Program-made: the position numbers and the translations under genes
Shown here: piece by piece, positions 7,068 through 14,844 of the stretch
How the letters are laid out: each line of letters opens with the position of its first letter
How positions within the stretch are numbered: position 1 is the first letter of the stretch
Origin: an uncultured Eubacteriales bacterium
Lineage (GTDB): Bacteria > Bacillota > Clostridia > Oscillospirales > Acutalibacteraceae
Assembly (NCBI GenBank): GCA_934636435.1
Contig: CAKUAQ010000016.1
Coordinates: forward strand, 1 to 40,855
Length of the DNA: 40,855 nt
Direction of reading: 5' to 3'
The notes under the pieces: model-generated
Seen by the model: only the letters and a program-made list of their open reading frames with translations
What the model was told of the DNA's origin: nothing
Database searches by the model: none

Positions 7068-7141
7068 GTTGGCGAAACGGTTGGTGCGGAGGAAACCGCC
7101 TACTTTTCCCCTGTTGAGCCAAACAAATTTCAAATTCTCTC

Positions 7142-7172
7142 TTGACTCTATATCTATTGCAGAGTTTATAAT
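7142..7172 (+). promoter_or_regulatory. MerR-type promoter/operator (19-bp spacer) for the MATE-merR operon
   Basis: TTGACT (7142-7147), a 19-nt spacer and TATAAT (7167-7172). Within the spacer ACTCT (7145-7149) and AGAGT (7161-7165) form an inverted repeat. An over-long 19-20-bp spacer carrying a dyad is the hallmark of MerR-family-activated promoters, where the regulator twists the DNA to align the boxes. A MerR-family gene is the second gene of the operon. This fits drug-induced autoregulation. Confidence 0.8.
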
Positions 7173-7208
7173 GTAGAAGTAACAAAACGCAAAGAGGGAA
7201 CAAACACA

Positions 7209-8567
7209 ATGGAAAAGAACTTAACCACCGGCAGCGTATTCAAAAATGTCATTCTGTTCTCGCTGCCGTACTTACTCTCGTATTTCTTGCAAACACTCTA
7301 TGGCATGGCCGACCTGTTCATCATCGGTCAGTTTGAGGGTGTTGCCAGCACCACCGCCGTTTCCATCGGCTCGCAGATCATGCATATGCTCACGGTGATG
7401 ATCGTCGGGCTGGCGATGGGAACGACCGTCAGCATCGGACAAGCCATCGGTGCGGGCGACCGCAGGCAGGTGGCAAAGGCTGTGGGCAATACGGCGACAC
7501 TCTTTATGGCGGTGTCCGTCACGCTGATGGCAGTTTTGCTGGCGCTGGTGCGCCCCATCGTTTCTGCCATATCCACGCCGCCGGAGGCGGCTGACGGCAC
7601 AGCGGCATATTTGACCGTCTGCTTTATCGGCATTCCCTGTATCACGGCCTACAACATCATCAGCTCTGTCTTCCGGGGGATGGGCGACAGCAAAAGCCCG
7701 ATGGTTTTTATCGCCGTTGCCTGTGCCGCCAATATCGGTCTGGACTATCTCTTTATGGGTGTGTTCCGCCTGGGCCCTGTCGGAGCGGCGCTGGGCACCA
7801 CGGTATCCCAGGCGATCAGCGTAGTCGTGTCCCTGGTTGTGATTCTGAAGCGAAAGAGTATCGTGCTGGAGAAATCCGACTTTAAGCCCCGTCAGTCGGT
7901 AACGGGAAAGCTCTTGAGGATCGGCGTCCCCATCGCCTTACAGGATGGTTTGATTCAAATTGCCTTTATCGTCATTACCGTCATTGCCAATCAGAGAGGT
8001 CTGAATGACGCTGCGGCAGTCGGTATTGTCGAAAAAATAATAGGCTTTCTGTTCCTGATCCCGTCCTCGATGCTCTCCACGGTTTCGGCGCTGGGTGCAC
8101 AGAATATCGGCGCAAGCAAGCCGGAACGGGCCATGCAGACGCTGCGGTATGCGGTCATGCTCGCTGCGGGCTTCGGCATTCTTGCTTCGATCACCGTTCA
8201 GTTTACAGCAGAGCCTATCGTTGCCATGTTCACAGACCAAACCACGGCCGACGGTGCGGAGGTTGTTTGCCTCGGCGGTCAGTATCTTCGGGGCTATATT
8301 TTTGACTGCATTTTTGCGGGGATCCATTTCAGCTTCAGCGGCTACTTCTGCGCCTGCGGAAGATCCGGGCTGTCGTTTCTGCATAATATCCTCGCCATCG
8401 CACTGGTACGTATCCCCGGTGTCTATCTGACCTCGCAGTTTTTCCCGGCAACGCTTTTCCCGATGGGCCTGGCAACGGCGGCAGGCTCGCTGCTGTCCGT
8501 CGTGATCTGCGTCATCGCTTTTGCCGCGATTCGTCGGAAAGACCGCAAGCCTGTATTCGGAGGTTAA
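7209..8567 (+). CDS. MATE-family multidrug efflux transporter
   Basis: A 452-residue, very hydrophobic protein with the expected 12 membrane segments. It begins GSVFKNVILFSLPYLLSYFLQTLYGMADLFIIG, written here only as the family hallmark of MATE proteins: the LPYLLSYFLQTLY and MADLFIIGQ region of helix 1 and loop. The repeat in the second half begins near KLLRIGVPIALQDGLIQIAF. It should export cationic compounds in exchange for Na+ or H+ at the cytoplasmic membrane. The start follows AAAGAGGGAACAAACACA. It is co-transcribed with the MerR-like regulator 4 bases downstream, from a MerR-type promoter, which supports a drug-inducible role. The specific substrate is unknown. Confidence 0.93.
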   Translation: MEKNLTTGSVFKNVILFSLPYLLSYFLQTLYGMADLFIIGQFEGVASTTAVSIGSQIMHMLTVMIVGLAMGTTVSIGQAIGAGDRRQVAKAVGNTATLFMAVSVTLMAVLLALVRPIVSAISTPPEAADGTAAYLTVCFIGIPCITAYNIISSVFRGMGDSKSPMVFIAVACAANIGLDYLFMGVFRLGPVGAALGTTVSQAISVVVSLVVILKRKSIVLEKSDFKPRQSVTGKLLRIGVPIALQDGLIQIAFIVITVIANQRGLNDAAAVGIVEKIIGFLFLIPSSMLSTVSALGAQNIGASKPERAMQTLRYAVMLAAGFGILASITVQFTAEPIVAMFTDQTTADGAEVVCLGGQYLRGYIFDCIFAGIHFSFSGYFCACGRSGLSFLHNILAIALVRIPGVYLTSQFFPATLFPMGLATAAGSLLSVVICVIAFAAIRRKDRKPVFGG

Positions 8568-8571
8568 GGGT

Positions 8572-9399
8572 ATGAACAGAAAAAATCTTTTTCCCATCGG
8601 GGAGGTGTCCAAGCTGTTCCGTATCAGCGTCAGCAGTCTGCGGCACTATGAGCGTATCGGACTGCTGACCCCGGCATATATTTCGCCCGATTCCGGCTAC
8701 CGCTATTACGGAGCGGAACAATTTGAGGTGCTGAATACCATCCGCTATCTGCGGGCATTGGATATGCCGCTCTCTGAAATCGAGGACTTTCTGAAAAACA
8801 GGGACATTGACCGTATCGAAGAAAAGCTCCGGCAGCAGAAGCAGGCGGTGCTCAAAAAGCAGCAGGAGCTGAGACGCATTGAGCAGAAGATCGACCATCG
8901 CCTGAATTGGCTGACGGACGCAGAAGCCACCCCGCTGAATACGGTTTCCCGGATCCGTCTCCCCGCTTGCCGCATTGTGTGGATGGACGAGCCGCTGAAG
9001 ATCGACGGCTCCGCCGATATGGAAGCACCGATCCGAAGGCTGGATCAGTCCGATGCCGAGGCCGTTGTCTTTCTCGGCAAGGTCGGATTGGGCATTTCGG
9101 CGGAGCACCTGCAAAAGGCGGAAACGGCGCGGTACGACGGTATCTTTCTGATCTTGGATCGGGAGGATATTTATACAGGTGAAACACGGGAGCTGCCGGA
9201 GATCCTCTGTGTGCGGCTGCGCTTTCGGGGCAGTCATAAGGAGGCTCCGGCGCACTATCAAAAGCTGCTGGGCTATATCGACAAGCACAAAATGCAGATC
9301 GCCGGCTTTTCCCGCGAGATCACGCTCATTGACTACGGCGTTACCAACGATACGGAGAAGTTTGTGACCGAGATCTGCATCCCGGTCCAATGCGAATGA
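8572..9399 (+). CDS. MerR-family transcriptional regulator with effector-binding C-terminus (BmrR-like)
   Basis: A 275-residue protein. The N-terminal winged helix-turn-helix reads IGEVSKLFRISVSSLRHYER, followed by the GLLTPAYISPDSGYRYY wing of the MerR family. A long dimerisation helix follows, with charged coiled-coil character (about residues 80-125, KLRQQKQAVLKKQQELRR). The C-terminal half, about 150 residues, has the size and pattern of a GyrI-like drug-binding domain, as in BmrR. I chose ATG 8572 over the upstream frame because GGAGG sits 8 bases before it and the upstream codons overlap the MATE gene. It probably activates the 7142-7172 promoter on binding a hydrophobic drug. A broken B3/B4 gene follows 15 bases later. 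Confidence 0.9.
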   Translation: MNRKNLFPIGEVSKLFRISVSSLRHYERIGLLTPAYISPDSGYRYYGAEQFEVLNTIRYLRALDMPLSEIEDFLKNRDIDRIEEKLRQQKQAVLKKQQELRRIEQKIDHRLNWLTDAEATPLNTVSRIRLPACRIVWMDEPLKIDGSADMEAPIRRLDQSDAEAVVFLGKVGLGISAEHLQKAETARYDGIFLILDREDIYTGETRELPEILCVRLRFRGSHKEAPAHYQKLLGYIDKHKMQIAGFSREITLIDYGVTNDTEKFVTEICIPVQCE

Positions 9400-9414
9400 T
9401 CGGAGGAACGGAAT

Positions 9415-9719
9415 ATGAAATTTCTTGTGGAAAAAGAGATTTTTGAAGAGCTGCCGAACGACCGCTGCGGCGTTGTGATGGCAAGGGGCATCGACAACCG
9501 CCAGGCGTACCCGCCGCCGGATCTGGCAACAGAGCAAACACGGAAAGATCACGCCGCCATCCACGGATATTTTCTTTCCCGCTGACGGCTTTACGGACCT
9601 TTACCCGCGAGCGGATGCTTGCCGCGCGGGACGCGCTGCGATCCCTTGTAGAGAAGATTTTCGGCGGTGAAGCGGCGGTCGGCTTTGTGGATGCCGACCG
9701 CCCGGAAGGGGAGCTGTAG
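9415..9719 (+). pseudogene. B3/B4-domain protein pseudogene with internal deletion and frameshifts
   Basis: The start is intact, with GGAGGAACGGAAT before ATG 9415, and encodes MKFLVEKEIFEELPNDRCG and then VVMARGIDN, the N-terminus of stand-alone B3/B4 (PheT tRNA-binding-like, PF03483) proteins. The frame then stops at 9583-9585. In another frame SKHGKITPPSTDIFFPADGF appears, and in a third RERMLAARDALRSLVEK and GFVDADRPEGEL up to TAG at 9717-9719; both belong to the C-terminus of the same family. About 150 middle residues are gone, and at least two frameshifts are needed to join the rest. Such proteins are thought to act in editing or as tRNA-binding helpers. This copy cannot be functional. 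Confidence 0.7.
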
Positions 9720-9914
9720 GTGATGGACAATGATGCGCCCCCTTAACGGGTTTCCGATTTCTGTTAAGATCACGGTTTTGAGGGCGAACGGTGTAGCCCT
9801 GCGCCGCAGGCACATACCCCTTTTGCGCCGACAAAAATAGCACGGGCGAAACACGGCATAGCATAAAACCGAAAAGCCGCCCCCTGCAAATACGGAAATT
9901 TTACGGGTCTTTTC

Positions 9915-9943
9915 TTGACAAATCCCAACAAACTCTGTATAAT
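9915..9943 (+). promoter_or_regulatory. Consensus sigma-A promoter of uvrA
   Basis: TTGACA (9915-9920), 17 nt and TATAAT (9938-9943), a full consensus match. The rest of the gap between the B3/B4 remnant and uvrA (9720-9914) shows no supportable feature. Confidence 0.9.
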
Positions 9944-9954
9944 ACTGTCGAATT

Positions 9955-9966
9955 GAACAAATGTTC
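9955..9966 (+). promoter_or_regulatory. LexA (SOS) box at the uvrA transcription start
   Basis: GAACAAATGTTC is a perfect GAAC-N4-GTTC palindrome, the core of the Bacillus/Clostridium LexA (DinR) operator. It starts 11 bases after the -10 box, so bound LexA would block transcription initiation. It predicts DNA-damage induction of uvrA. Confidence 0.88.
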
Positions 9967-10045
9967 TTTATTCTGCCGCGATTTCGGCGGCACAACGGGA
10001 CATACTAAGCGACAGAATGCGGAAAAACGCCAAGGAGAGAGCAGG

Positions 10046-12892
10046 ATGGCTGAGCTGAAAAAAATATTGGTGAAAGGTGCGCGGGCGCACAATCTGAAGA
10101 ACGTGGACGTGGAGCTGCCCCGGGACAGTCTGGTGGTGTTTACCGGGTTGTCCGGCAGCGGCAAATCCTCGCTGGCCTTTGATACCATCTATGCCGAGGG
10201 GCAGCGGCGGTATGTGGAGAGCCTGTCCTCCTATGCCCGGATGTTTCTGGGGCAGATGGAGAAGCCGGATGTGGACTATATCGAGGGGCTGTCCCCCGCC
10301 ATCTCCATCGACCAGAAAACCACCTCCAAAAACCCCCGCTCCACCGTGGGCACGGTGACGGAGATATTTGACTATCTGCGGCTGCTGTATGCCCGCATCG
10401 GTATTCCCCATTGCCCGGTGTGCGGGCGGGAGATCCGCCAGCAGACGGTGGATGAGATCGTGGATCGCATTGCGGCGCTGCCGGAGGGGACGAAAATTCA
10501 GCTGCTGGCGCCCATCGTCCGGGGACGCAAGGGGCAATACGCCAAGGAGCTGGAAAACGCCCGCACCGCCGGCTACGCCCGCGCCCGCATCGACGGGGAA
10601 ATGCACGACCTGCTGGAGCCGGTGACGCTGGACAAAAACAAGAAGCACACCATCGAGATCGTAGTGGATCGGCTGGTGGTGCGCCCGGATATGCTGCGGC
10701 GGCTCAGCGACAGCGTGGAGACCGCCACGGAGCAGTCCGGCGGGCTGCTGACGGTGGATGTCATCGGTGGGGAGGAGCTGACCTTTTCCCGCAATTATGC
10801 CTGTCCGGAACACGGGGTCAGCGTGGAGGAGCTGTCCCCCCGGATGTTTTCCTTCAACAATCCCTTCGGCGCCTGCCCCCGCTGCACCGGCTTGGGCATC
10901 TATATGTCGATGGATCCGGAGCTGATCGTGCCTCAGCCGGAGCTGTCTATTCGGCAGGGAGCCATTCAGGCCAGCGGCTGGAACTATAAGACCGGGGGCA
11001 CCATCGCCCAGATGTATTACGACGGATTGGCGGCGCACTACGGCTTTTCGCTGGATACGCCCTATCGGGAGCTGCCGGCGGCGGTCAAGGATGTGCTGCT
11101 CTACGGCACCAAGGGCGAGAAAATCCAGATGCAATACACCCGGGAATACGGCTCCGGCACCCACTATACCGCCTTTGAGGGTATCCTCAACAACCTCCAG
11201 CGCCGCTATAACGAAACCTCCAGTGAGGGTATGCGGGAGGAGCTGGAGGGGTATATGAGTCAGGTGGAATGTCCGGAATGCCACGGGCGGCGGCTGAAGC
11301 CGGAGAGCCTGGCCGTCACCGTGGGCGGGCGCAACATCATGGAGGTGTGCGACGATACGGTGGCGGAGCTGCTCCAATGGGTGGAGGGGCTGACCCTGAC
11401 CCCCCGGGAGCATACCATCGGCGACCGGATTCTCAAGGAGATCCGGGAGCGGTTGGGGTTCCTCAACAGCGTGGGGCTGTCCTATCTGACCCTGGGGCGG
11501 GGCGCCGCCACCCTGTCCGGCGGCGAGAGCCAGCGCATCCGTCTGGCGACCCAGATCGGCTCCTATCTGATGGGGGTGCTGTATGTGCTGGATGAGCCCA
11601 GCATCGGTCTGCATCAGCGGGATAACGATAAGCTGCTGGCGACCCTCAAGCATCTGCGGGATCTGGGCAACACCCTCATCGTGGTGGAGCATGACGAGGA
11701 CACCATGCGGGCGGCGGACTGGATCGTGGATGTGGGACCCGGCGCCGGGGTGCATGGGGGACAGATCCTCTATTCCGGTCCGGCGGCGGGCATTGTGGAT
11801 TGCCCGGAATCGCTGACCGGGCAGTATCTCAGCGGTAAACGCCAGATCCCGGTGCCGCCGGCGCGCCGTCCCGGCGACGGGCGGCTGCTCACCGTTCGGG
11901 GGGCGGCGGAGCATAATCTGAAGCATATTGACGTGTCCTTCAAGCTGGGGGCGTTCAACTGCGTCACCGGCGTATCCGGCAGCGGCAAATCCTCGCTGGT
12001 CAATTCCATCCTGCTGCGGCGGCTCAGCCGGGATCTGAACCGGGCCCGGTGCCGCCCCGGCAAGCACGATGCCGTGGAGGGGCTGGAGCATCTGGACAAG
12101 GTCATTGCCATCGACCAGTCGCCCATCGGGCGCAGCCCCCGCTCCAACCCGGCCACCTACACCGGGGTGTTCAACGATATCCGGGAGCTGTATGCCGCCA
12201 CCGCCGATGCCAAGGTGCGGGGCTATTCCGCCGGGCGGTTCTCCTTTAATGTGAAGGGGGGCCGGTGCGAGGCGTGCCAGGGAGACGGCATTCTCAAGAT
12301 CGAAATGAATTTCCTGCCGGATGTATATGTGCCCTGCGAGGTCTGCGGCGGCAAGCGGTATAACCGGGAGACGCTGGAGGTCAAGTATAAGGGCAAATCC
12401 ATTGCCGATGTGCTGGAAATGACGGTGGAGGAGGCGGCGGGCTTTTTCTCCGCCATCCCGAAGATCGCCCGCAAGCTGCACACCCTGCTGGATGTGGGGC
12501 TGGGGTATATTCAGGTGGGCCAGCCCGCCACCACCCTGTCCGGCGGCGAGGCCCAGCGGGTGAAGCTGGCCACCGAGCTGGCGCGGCAGGCCACCGGCCG
12601 CACGGTGTATATTCTGGACGAGCCCACCACGGGGCTGCACACCGCCGATGTGCAGCGGCTGGTGGATGTGCTGCAGCGGCTGGTGGACGGAGGCAACACC
12701 GTCATCGTCATCGAGCACAATCTGGATGTGATCAAGGTGGCGGACTATGTGGTGGACCTGGGTCCCGAGGGGGGCGATGCCGGCGGGCAGCTGGTGATCG
12801 CCGGTACGCCGGAGGAGGTGGCCGCCTGCCCCAGCTCCTATACCGGACAGTATCTCAAAAAGCTGTTGCCGACGACCGCACAGCCCGAATAA
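10046..12892 (+). CDS. uvrA: Excinuclease ABC subunit A
   Basis: A 948-residue protein of the usual UvrA length. It is the damage-recognition ATPase of nucleotide excision repair, working as a dimer with UvrB. The first Walker A, TGLSGSGKSS, is at 33-42. Zinc-binding cysteine pairs occur at CPVCGRE, CPRCTG, CPECHGRR and, in the second half, CEACQGDG plus CEVCGGKR. ABC signatures LSGGESQRIRLA and LSGGEAQRVKLA and Walker B regions VLDEPSIGL and ILDEPTTGL are intact. I placed the start at ATG 10046 (AAGGAGAGAGCAGG before it, MAELKK) rather than the in-frame ATG at 9953, which would lie inside the LexA box and promoter start. It is transcribed alone from a LexA-controlled promoter and ends at the 12902 terminator. 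Confidence 0.97.
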   Translation: MAELKKILVKGARAHNLKNVDVELPRDSLVVFTGLSGSGKSSLAFDTIYAEGQRRYVESLSSYARMFLGQMEKPDVDYIEGLSPAISIDQKTTSKNPRSTVGTVTEIFDYLRLLYARIGIPHCPVCGREIRQQTVDEIVDRIAALPEGTKIQLLAPIVRGRKGQYAKELENARTAGYARARIDGEMHDLLEPVTLDKNKKHTIEIVVDRLVVRPDMLRRLSDSVETATEQSGGLLTVDVIGGEELTFSRNYACPEHGVSVEELSPRMFSFNNPFGACPRCTGLGIYMSMDPELIVPQPELSIRQGAIQASGWNYKTGGTIAQMYYDGLAAHYGFSLDTPYRELPAAVKDVLLYGTKGEKIQMQYTREYGSGTHYTAFEGILNNLQRRYNETSSEGMREELEGYMSQVECPECHGRRLKPESLAVTVGGRNIMEVCDDTVAELLQWVEGLTLTPREHTIGDRILKEIRERLGFLNSVGLSYLTLGRGAATLSGGESQRIRLATQIGSYLMGVLYVLDEPSIGLHQRDNDKLLATLKHLRDLGNTLIVVEHDEDTMRAADWIVDVGPGAGVHGGQILYSGPAAGIVDCPESLTGQYLSGKRQIPVPPARRPGDGRLLTVRGAAEHNLKHIDVSFKLGAFNCVTGVSGSGKSSLVNSILLRRLSRDLNRARCRPGKHDAVEGLEHLDKVIAIDQSPIGRSPRSNPATYTGVFNDIRELYAATADAKVRGYSAGRFSFNVKGGRCEACQGDGILKIEMNFLPDVYVPCEVCGGKRYNRETLEVKYKGKSIADVLEMTVEEAAGFFSAIPKIARKLHTLLDVGLGYIQVGQPATTLSGGEAQRVKLATELARQATGRTVYILDEPTTGLHTADVQRLVDVLQRLVDGGNTVIVIEHNLDVIKVADYVVDLGPEGGDAGGQLVIAGTPEEVAACPSSYTGQYLKKLLPTTAQPE

Positions 12893-12901
12893 ACCCACCC
12901 T

Positions 12902-12944
12902 GTGCCGCCGGAGATGGCTGAATAATCTCCGGCGGCACTATTTT
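12902..12944 (+). terminator. Rho-independent terminator of uvrA
   Basis: A perfect 14-bp stem, GTGCCGCCGGAGAT (12902-12915) with 12925-12938, followed by TATTTT. A possible -35 box TTGACA for the next gene lies at 12950-12955, but no good -10 is found at 17 nt. Confidence 0.88.
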
Positions 12945-13049
12945 CGATTTTGACAAATACTATTTACAATTCCGTCATACTATTCCGGGGGCTTTGCGGT
13001 ATCATAAAATCAGCGATGGTCGCATCCGGAATCGGGGGGTGTTGCCGAG

Positions 13050-13937
13050 GTGTTCGGTTATGTGCGGCTTCACAAGCCCGAGATCACCATGGGCGAATAC
13101 GAACAGTATCGGGGCATCTACTGTACTCTGTGCCGCCGGTTGGGGCGGCGTTATGGGCTGCACGCCCGTATGACCCTCAGCTATGACAGCACCTTTTTGG
13201 CGCTGCTGCAGATGGCGCTGGAGGACACCCCGCCGGATTTTCGACCGGGGCGGTGCAGCTTTAATCCGGCCAAGCGATGCCTGAAGTGCCGCAACACCGC
13301 CGCTATCGACCGGGCGGCGGATCTGGCGGTGCTGCTGACCTATTATAAGCTGCAGGACACCCGCCGGGATGAGGGATTCTGGAAACGGCTGGGCGCCACC
13401 CTGCTGCTGCCGCTGGCGGCGCTGGATCGCCGGCGGGCGGCGAAACGGCAGCCCGCCGCAGATACGCATATCGCCGCGATGATGGCGGCCCAGCGGGCGG
13501 TGGAGACGGCGCATACCGCCTCGGTGGATGCCGCAGCCGAGCCATTCGCCCGGCTGCTGGAATGGATGGCGGCGGACACCGCCCGGGATGACACGGAACG
13601 GCGGATATTGGAGCGGTTCGGTTATTGTCTGGGGCGGTGGGTGTATCTGATGGATGCCGCCGACGATTTGCCGGAGGATTTGAATAAAAGCCGCTACAAC
13701 CCGTATGTTTTTGCAAGAAAAATACCAAAAGGCAATGAACAAGCCGTGCGGGAAGCCCGGGAATACGCTGCCGGCGCCTTGAATGCCAGTCTGGCGGAGT
13801 GTATCGCCGCCTATAATCTGCTGAACCCCCGCCGGTTTGACGGAATATTACGCAACATTTTGGAACAGGGGATGCCTGCCGCTATGCGGCGGGTCATCGC
13901 CGGAGAGGACAGAACGCATGAGCAGGGATCCTTATGA
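13050..13937 (+). CDS. DUF5685 family protein
   Basis: A 295-residue protein that begins MFGYVRLHKPEITMGEYEQY with CTLCRRLGRRYG shortly after, the signature start of DUF5685, a family found mainly in Clostridia. Conserved cysteines (YCTLC near residue 27 and RCLKC near 80) could bind a metal. There is no signal peptide. The C-terminal part has the pattern YLMDAADDLPEDLNKSRYNPY, an Asp-rich stretch like that of prenyl-synthase or squalene-type helical folds, which is suggestive only. The start is GTG at 13050, chosen because the family begins at exactly this residue. Its last 20 bases overlap the J-domain gene, so the two are translationally linked. Function unknown. Confidence 0.85.
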   Translation: MFGYVRLHKPEITMGEYEQYRGIYCTLCRRLGRRYGLHARMTLSYDSTFLALLQMALEDTPPDFRPGRCSFNPAKRCLKCRNTAAIDRAADLAVLLTYYKLQDTRRDEGFWKRLGATLLLPLAALDRRRAAKRQPAADTHIAAMMAAQRAVETAHTASVDAAAEPFARLLEWMAADTARDDTERRILERFGYCLGRWVYLMDAADDLPEDLNKSRYNPYVFARKIPKGNEQAVREAREYAAGALNASLAECIAAYNLLNPRRFDGILRNILEQGMPAAMRRVIAGEDRTHEQGSL

Positions 13938-14547
13938 GGTGTTGGGCATCCGCCCCACCGCCACCGACGACGAGGTGAAAGCTGCCTACCGGGCGCTGGC
14001 ACGCAAGTACCATCCGGATAACTATACGGATAACCCTCTGTCGGATTTGGCGCAGGAAAAGATGCAGGAGATCAACGACGCCTACGATGCCATTGTGCGC
14101 TCCCGGAAGGCCGGGGGCGGCGCTGCCGGACAGACCGCCGGCGGTTATACCGGCGGCTATCGCACCGGCGACAGCCGTGCCGGCGGCGCATACGCAGACG
14201 TGCGCCGGATGATCCAGCAGAACCGGCTGATGGACGCCGAGATGCTGCTGGACGGCGTGCCCGCCGCCTCCCGCAACGGAGAGTGGTATTTCCTCAAGGG
14301 CAGCGTACTGTATAAAAAAGGCTGGCTGGAGGAGGCCCATACGCACTTCCAGACCGCCTGCCAGATGGAGCCGTCGAATCCGGAATACCGGCAGGCGCTC
14401 AACCACATTCAGATGAACCGCCGCACCGGCGGCTACCGCACGGCGGACAATTCCGGCGGCTGCAGCCCCTGCGACGTATGCACGGCACTGTATTGCACCG
14501 ACTGCTGTTGCGAGTGCATGGGCGGGGATTTTATCCGCTGCTGCTGA
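13918..14547 (+). CDS. J-domain (DnaJ-like) protein with cysteine-rich C-terminus
   Basis: A 209-residue protein. Residues 1-65 form a J domain (DPYEVLGIRPTATDDEVKAA; HPD motif at 32-34), which stimulates the ATPase of an Hsp70 such as DnaK. A glycine/tyrosine-rich linker follows (about 70-95), then a helical part that resembles tetratricopeptide repeats (EWYFLKGSVLYKKGWLEEA), and a cysteine-rich end (CSPCDVCTALYCTDCCCEC) likely to bind metal or be membrane-attached. It is too short and lacks the zinc finger/peptide-binding region of true DnaJ, so it is a specialised co-chaperone. It overlaps DUF5685 by 20 bases; the pairing recurs in Clostridia (from memory) and suggests DUF5685 as partner or client. 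Confidence 0.88.
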   Translation: MSRDPYEVLGIRPTATDDEVKAAYRALARKYHPDNYTDNPLSDLAQEKMQEINDAYDAIVRSRKAGGGAAGQTAGGYTGGYRTGDSRAGGAYADVRRMIQQNRLMDAEMLLDGVPAASRNGEWYFLKGSVLYKKGWLEEAHTHFQTACQMEPSNPEYRQALNHIQMNRRTGGYRTADNSGGCSPCDVCTALYCTDCCCECMGGDFIRCC

Positions 14548-14615
14548 CCGGTCGGCGCGCCAACCGGGCGTACACGACAAGGGGCGGAACGGCAGCCTTC
14601 GTGTCCCCGGTCGCC

Positions 14616-14795
14616 CCTGCCCGAGTTTCCTCCCCTCGCCCCGGTCGCTCGCTCCGCGTAACCTTTCCCACGCACTCCGACCGTTTTCTCCGCGTAATCT
14701 TTCCCACGCACTCCGGCCGTTCTCTCCGCGTGATCTTTCCCACGCACTCCGGCCGCTCGCTCTATGCAGCCTTTTCCGTGCGCCCCGGCCGTTTT
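14616..14795 (+). repeat. 36-bp imperfect tandem repeat (about 4-5 units)
   Basis: Units start at 14652, 14688, 14724 and 14760, each 36 bases, with a more degenerate one at 14616. Units 1-3 share cacgcactccg(g/a)ccg and a core of GCGT-A/G, 8 nt, CACGC that can fold into a small hairpin. The period is a multiple of three, and the array is open on both strands with a 12-residue repeat. However, the only ORFs that read it either overlap the J-domain gene in antisense or lack a ribosome binding site. I read it as a non-coding spacer repeat between the J-domain gene and the membrane-protein gene. Confidence 0.8.
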
Positions 14796-14844
14796 CTCCT
14801 AACGACTATCTTCTAACAACTACCACCGATTTGGGGTGATTTTT

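Noticed and set aside
9968..12898. A 976-residue open frame antisense to uvrA
   Set aside because: It is the mirror of a GC-rich gene (codons shadow uvrA), has no ribosome binding site or domain, and uvrA motifs on the plus strand are complete.
12950..12983. A full promoter for the DUF5685 gene
   Set aside because: TTGACA is present at 12950-12955, but no acceptable -10 box lies 16-18 nt downstream.
14433..14747. A 104-residue minus-strand frame reading the 36-bp repeat as a 12-residue repeat protein
   Set aside because: It runs into the J-domain gene in antisense and lacks a ribosome binding site; the period being a multiple of three explains the open frame.
14616..14795. CRISPR array, because the unit length is 36
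   Set aside because: The units are directly contiguous with no unique spacers, they diverge in sequence, and no cas genes are present.
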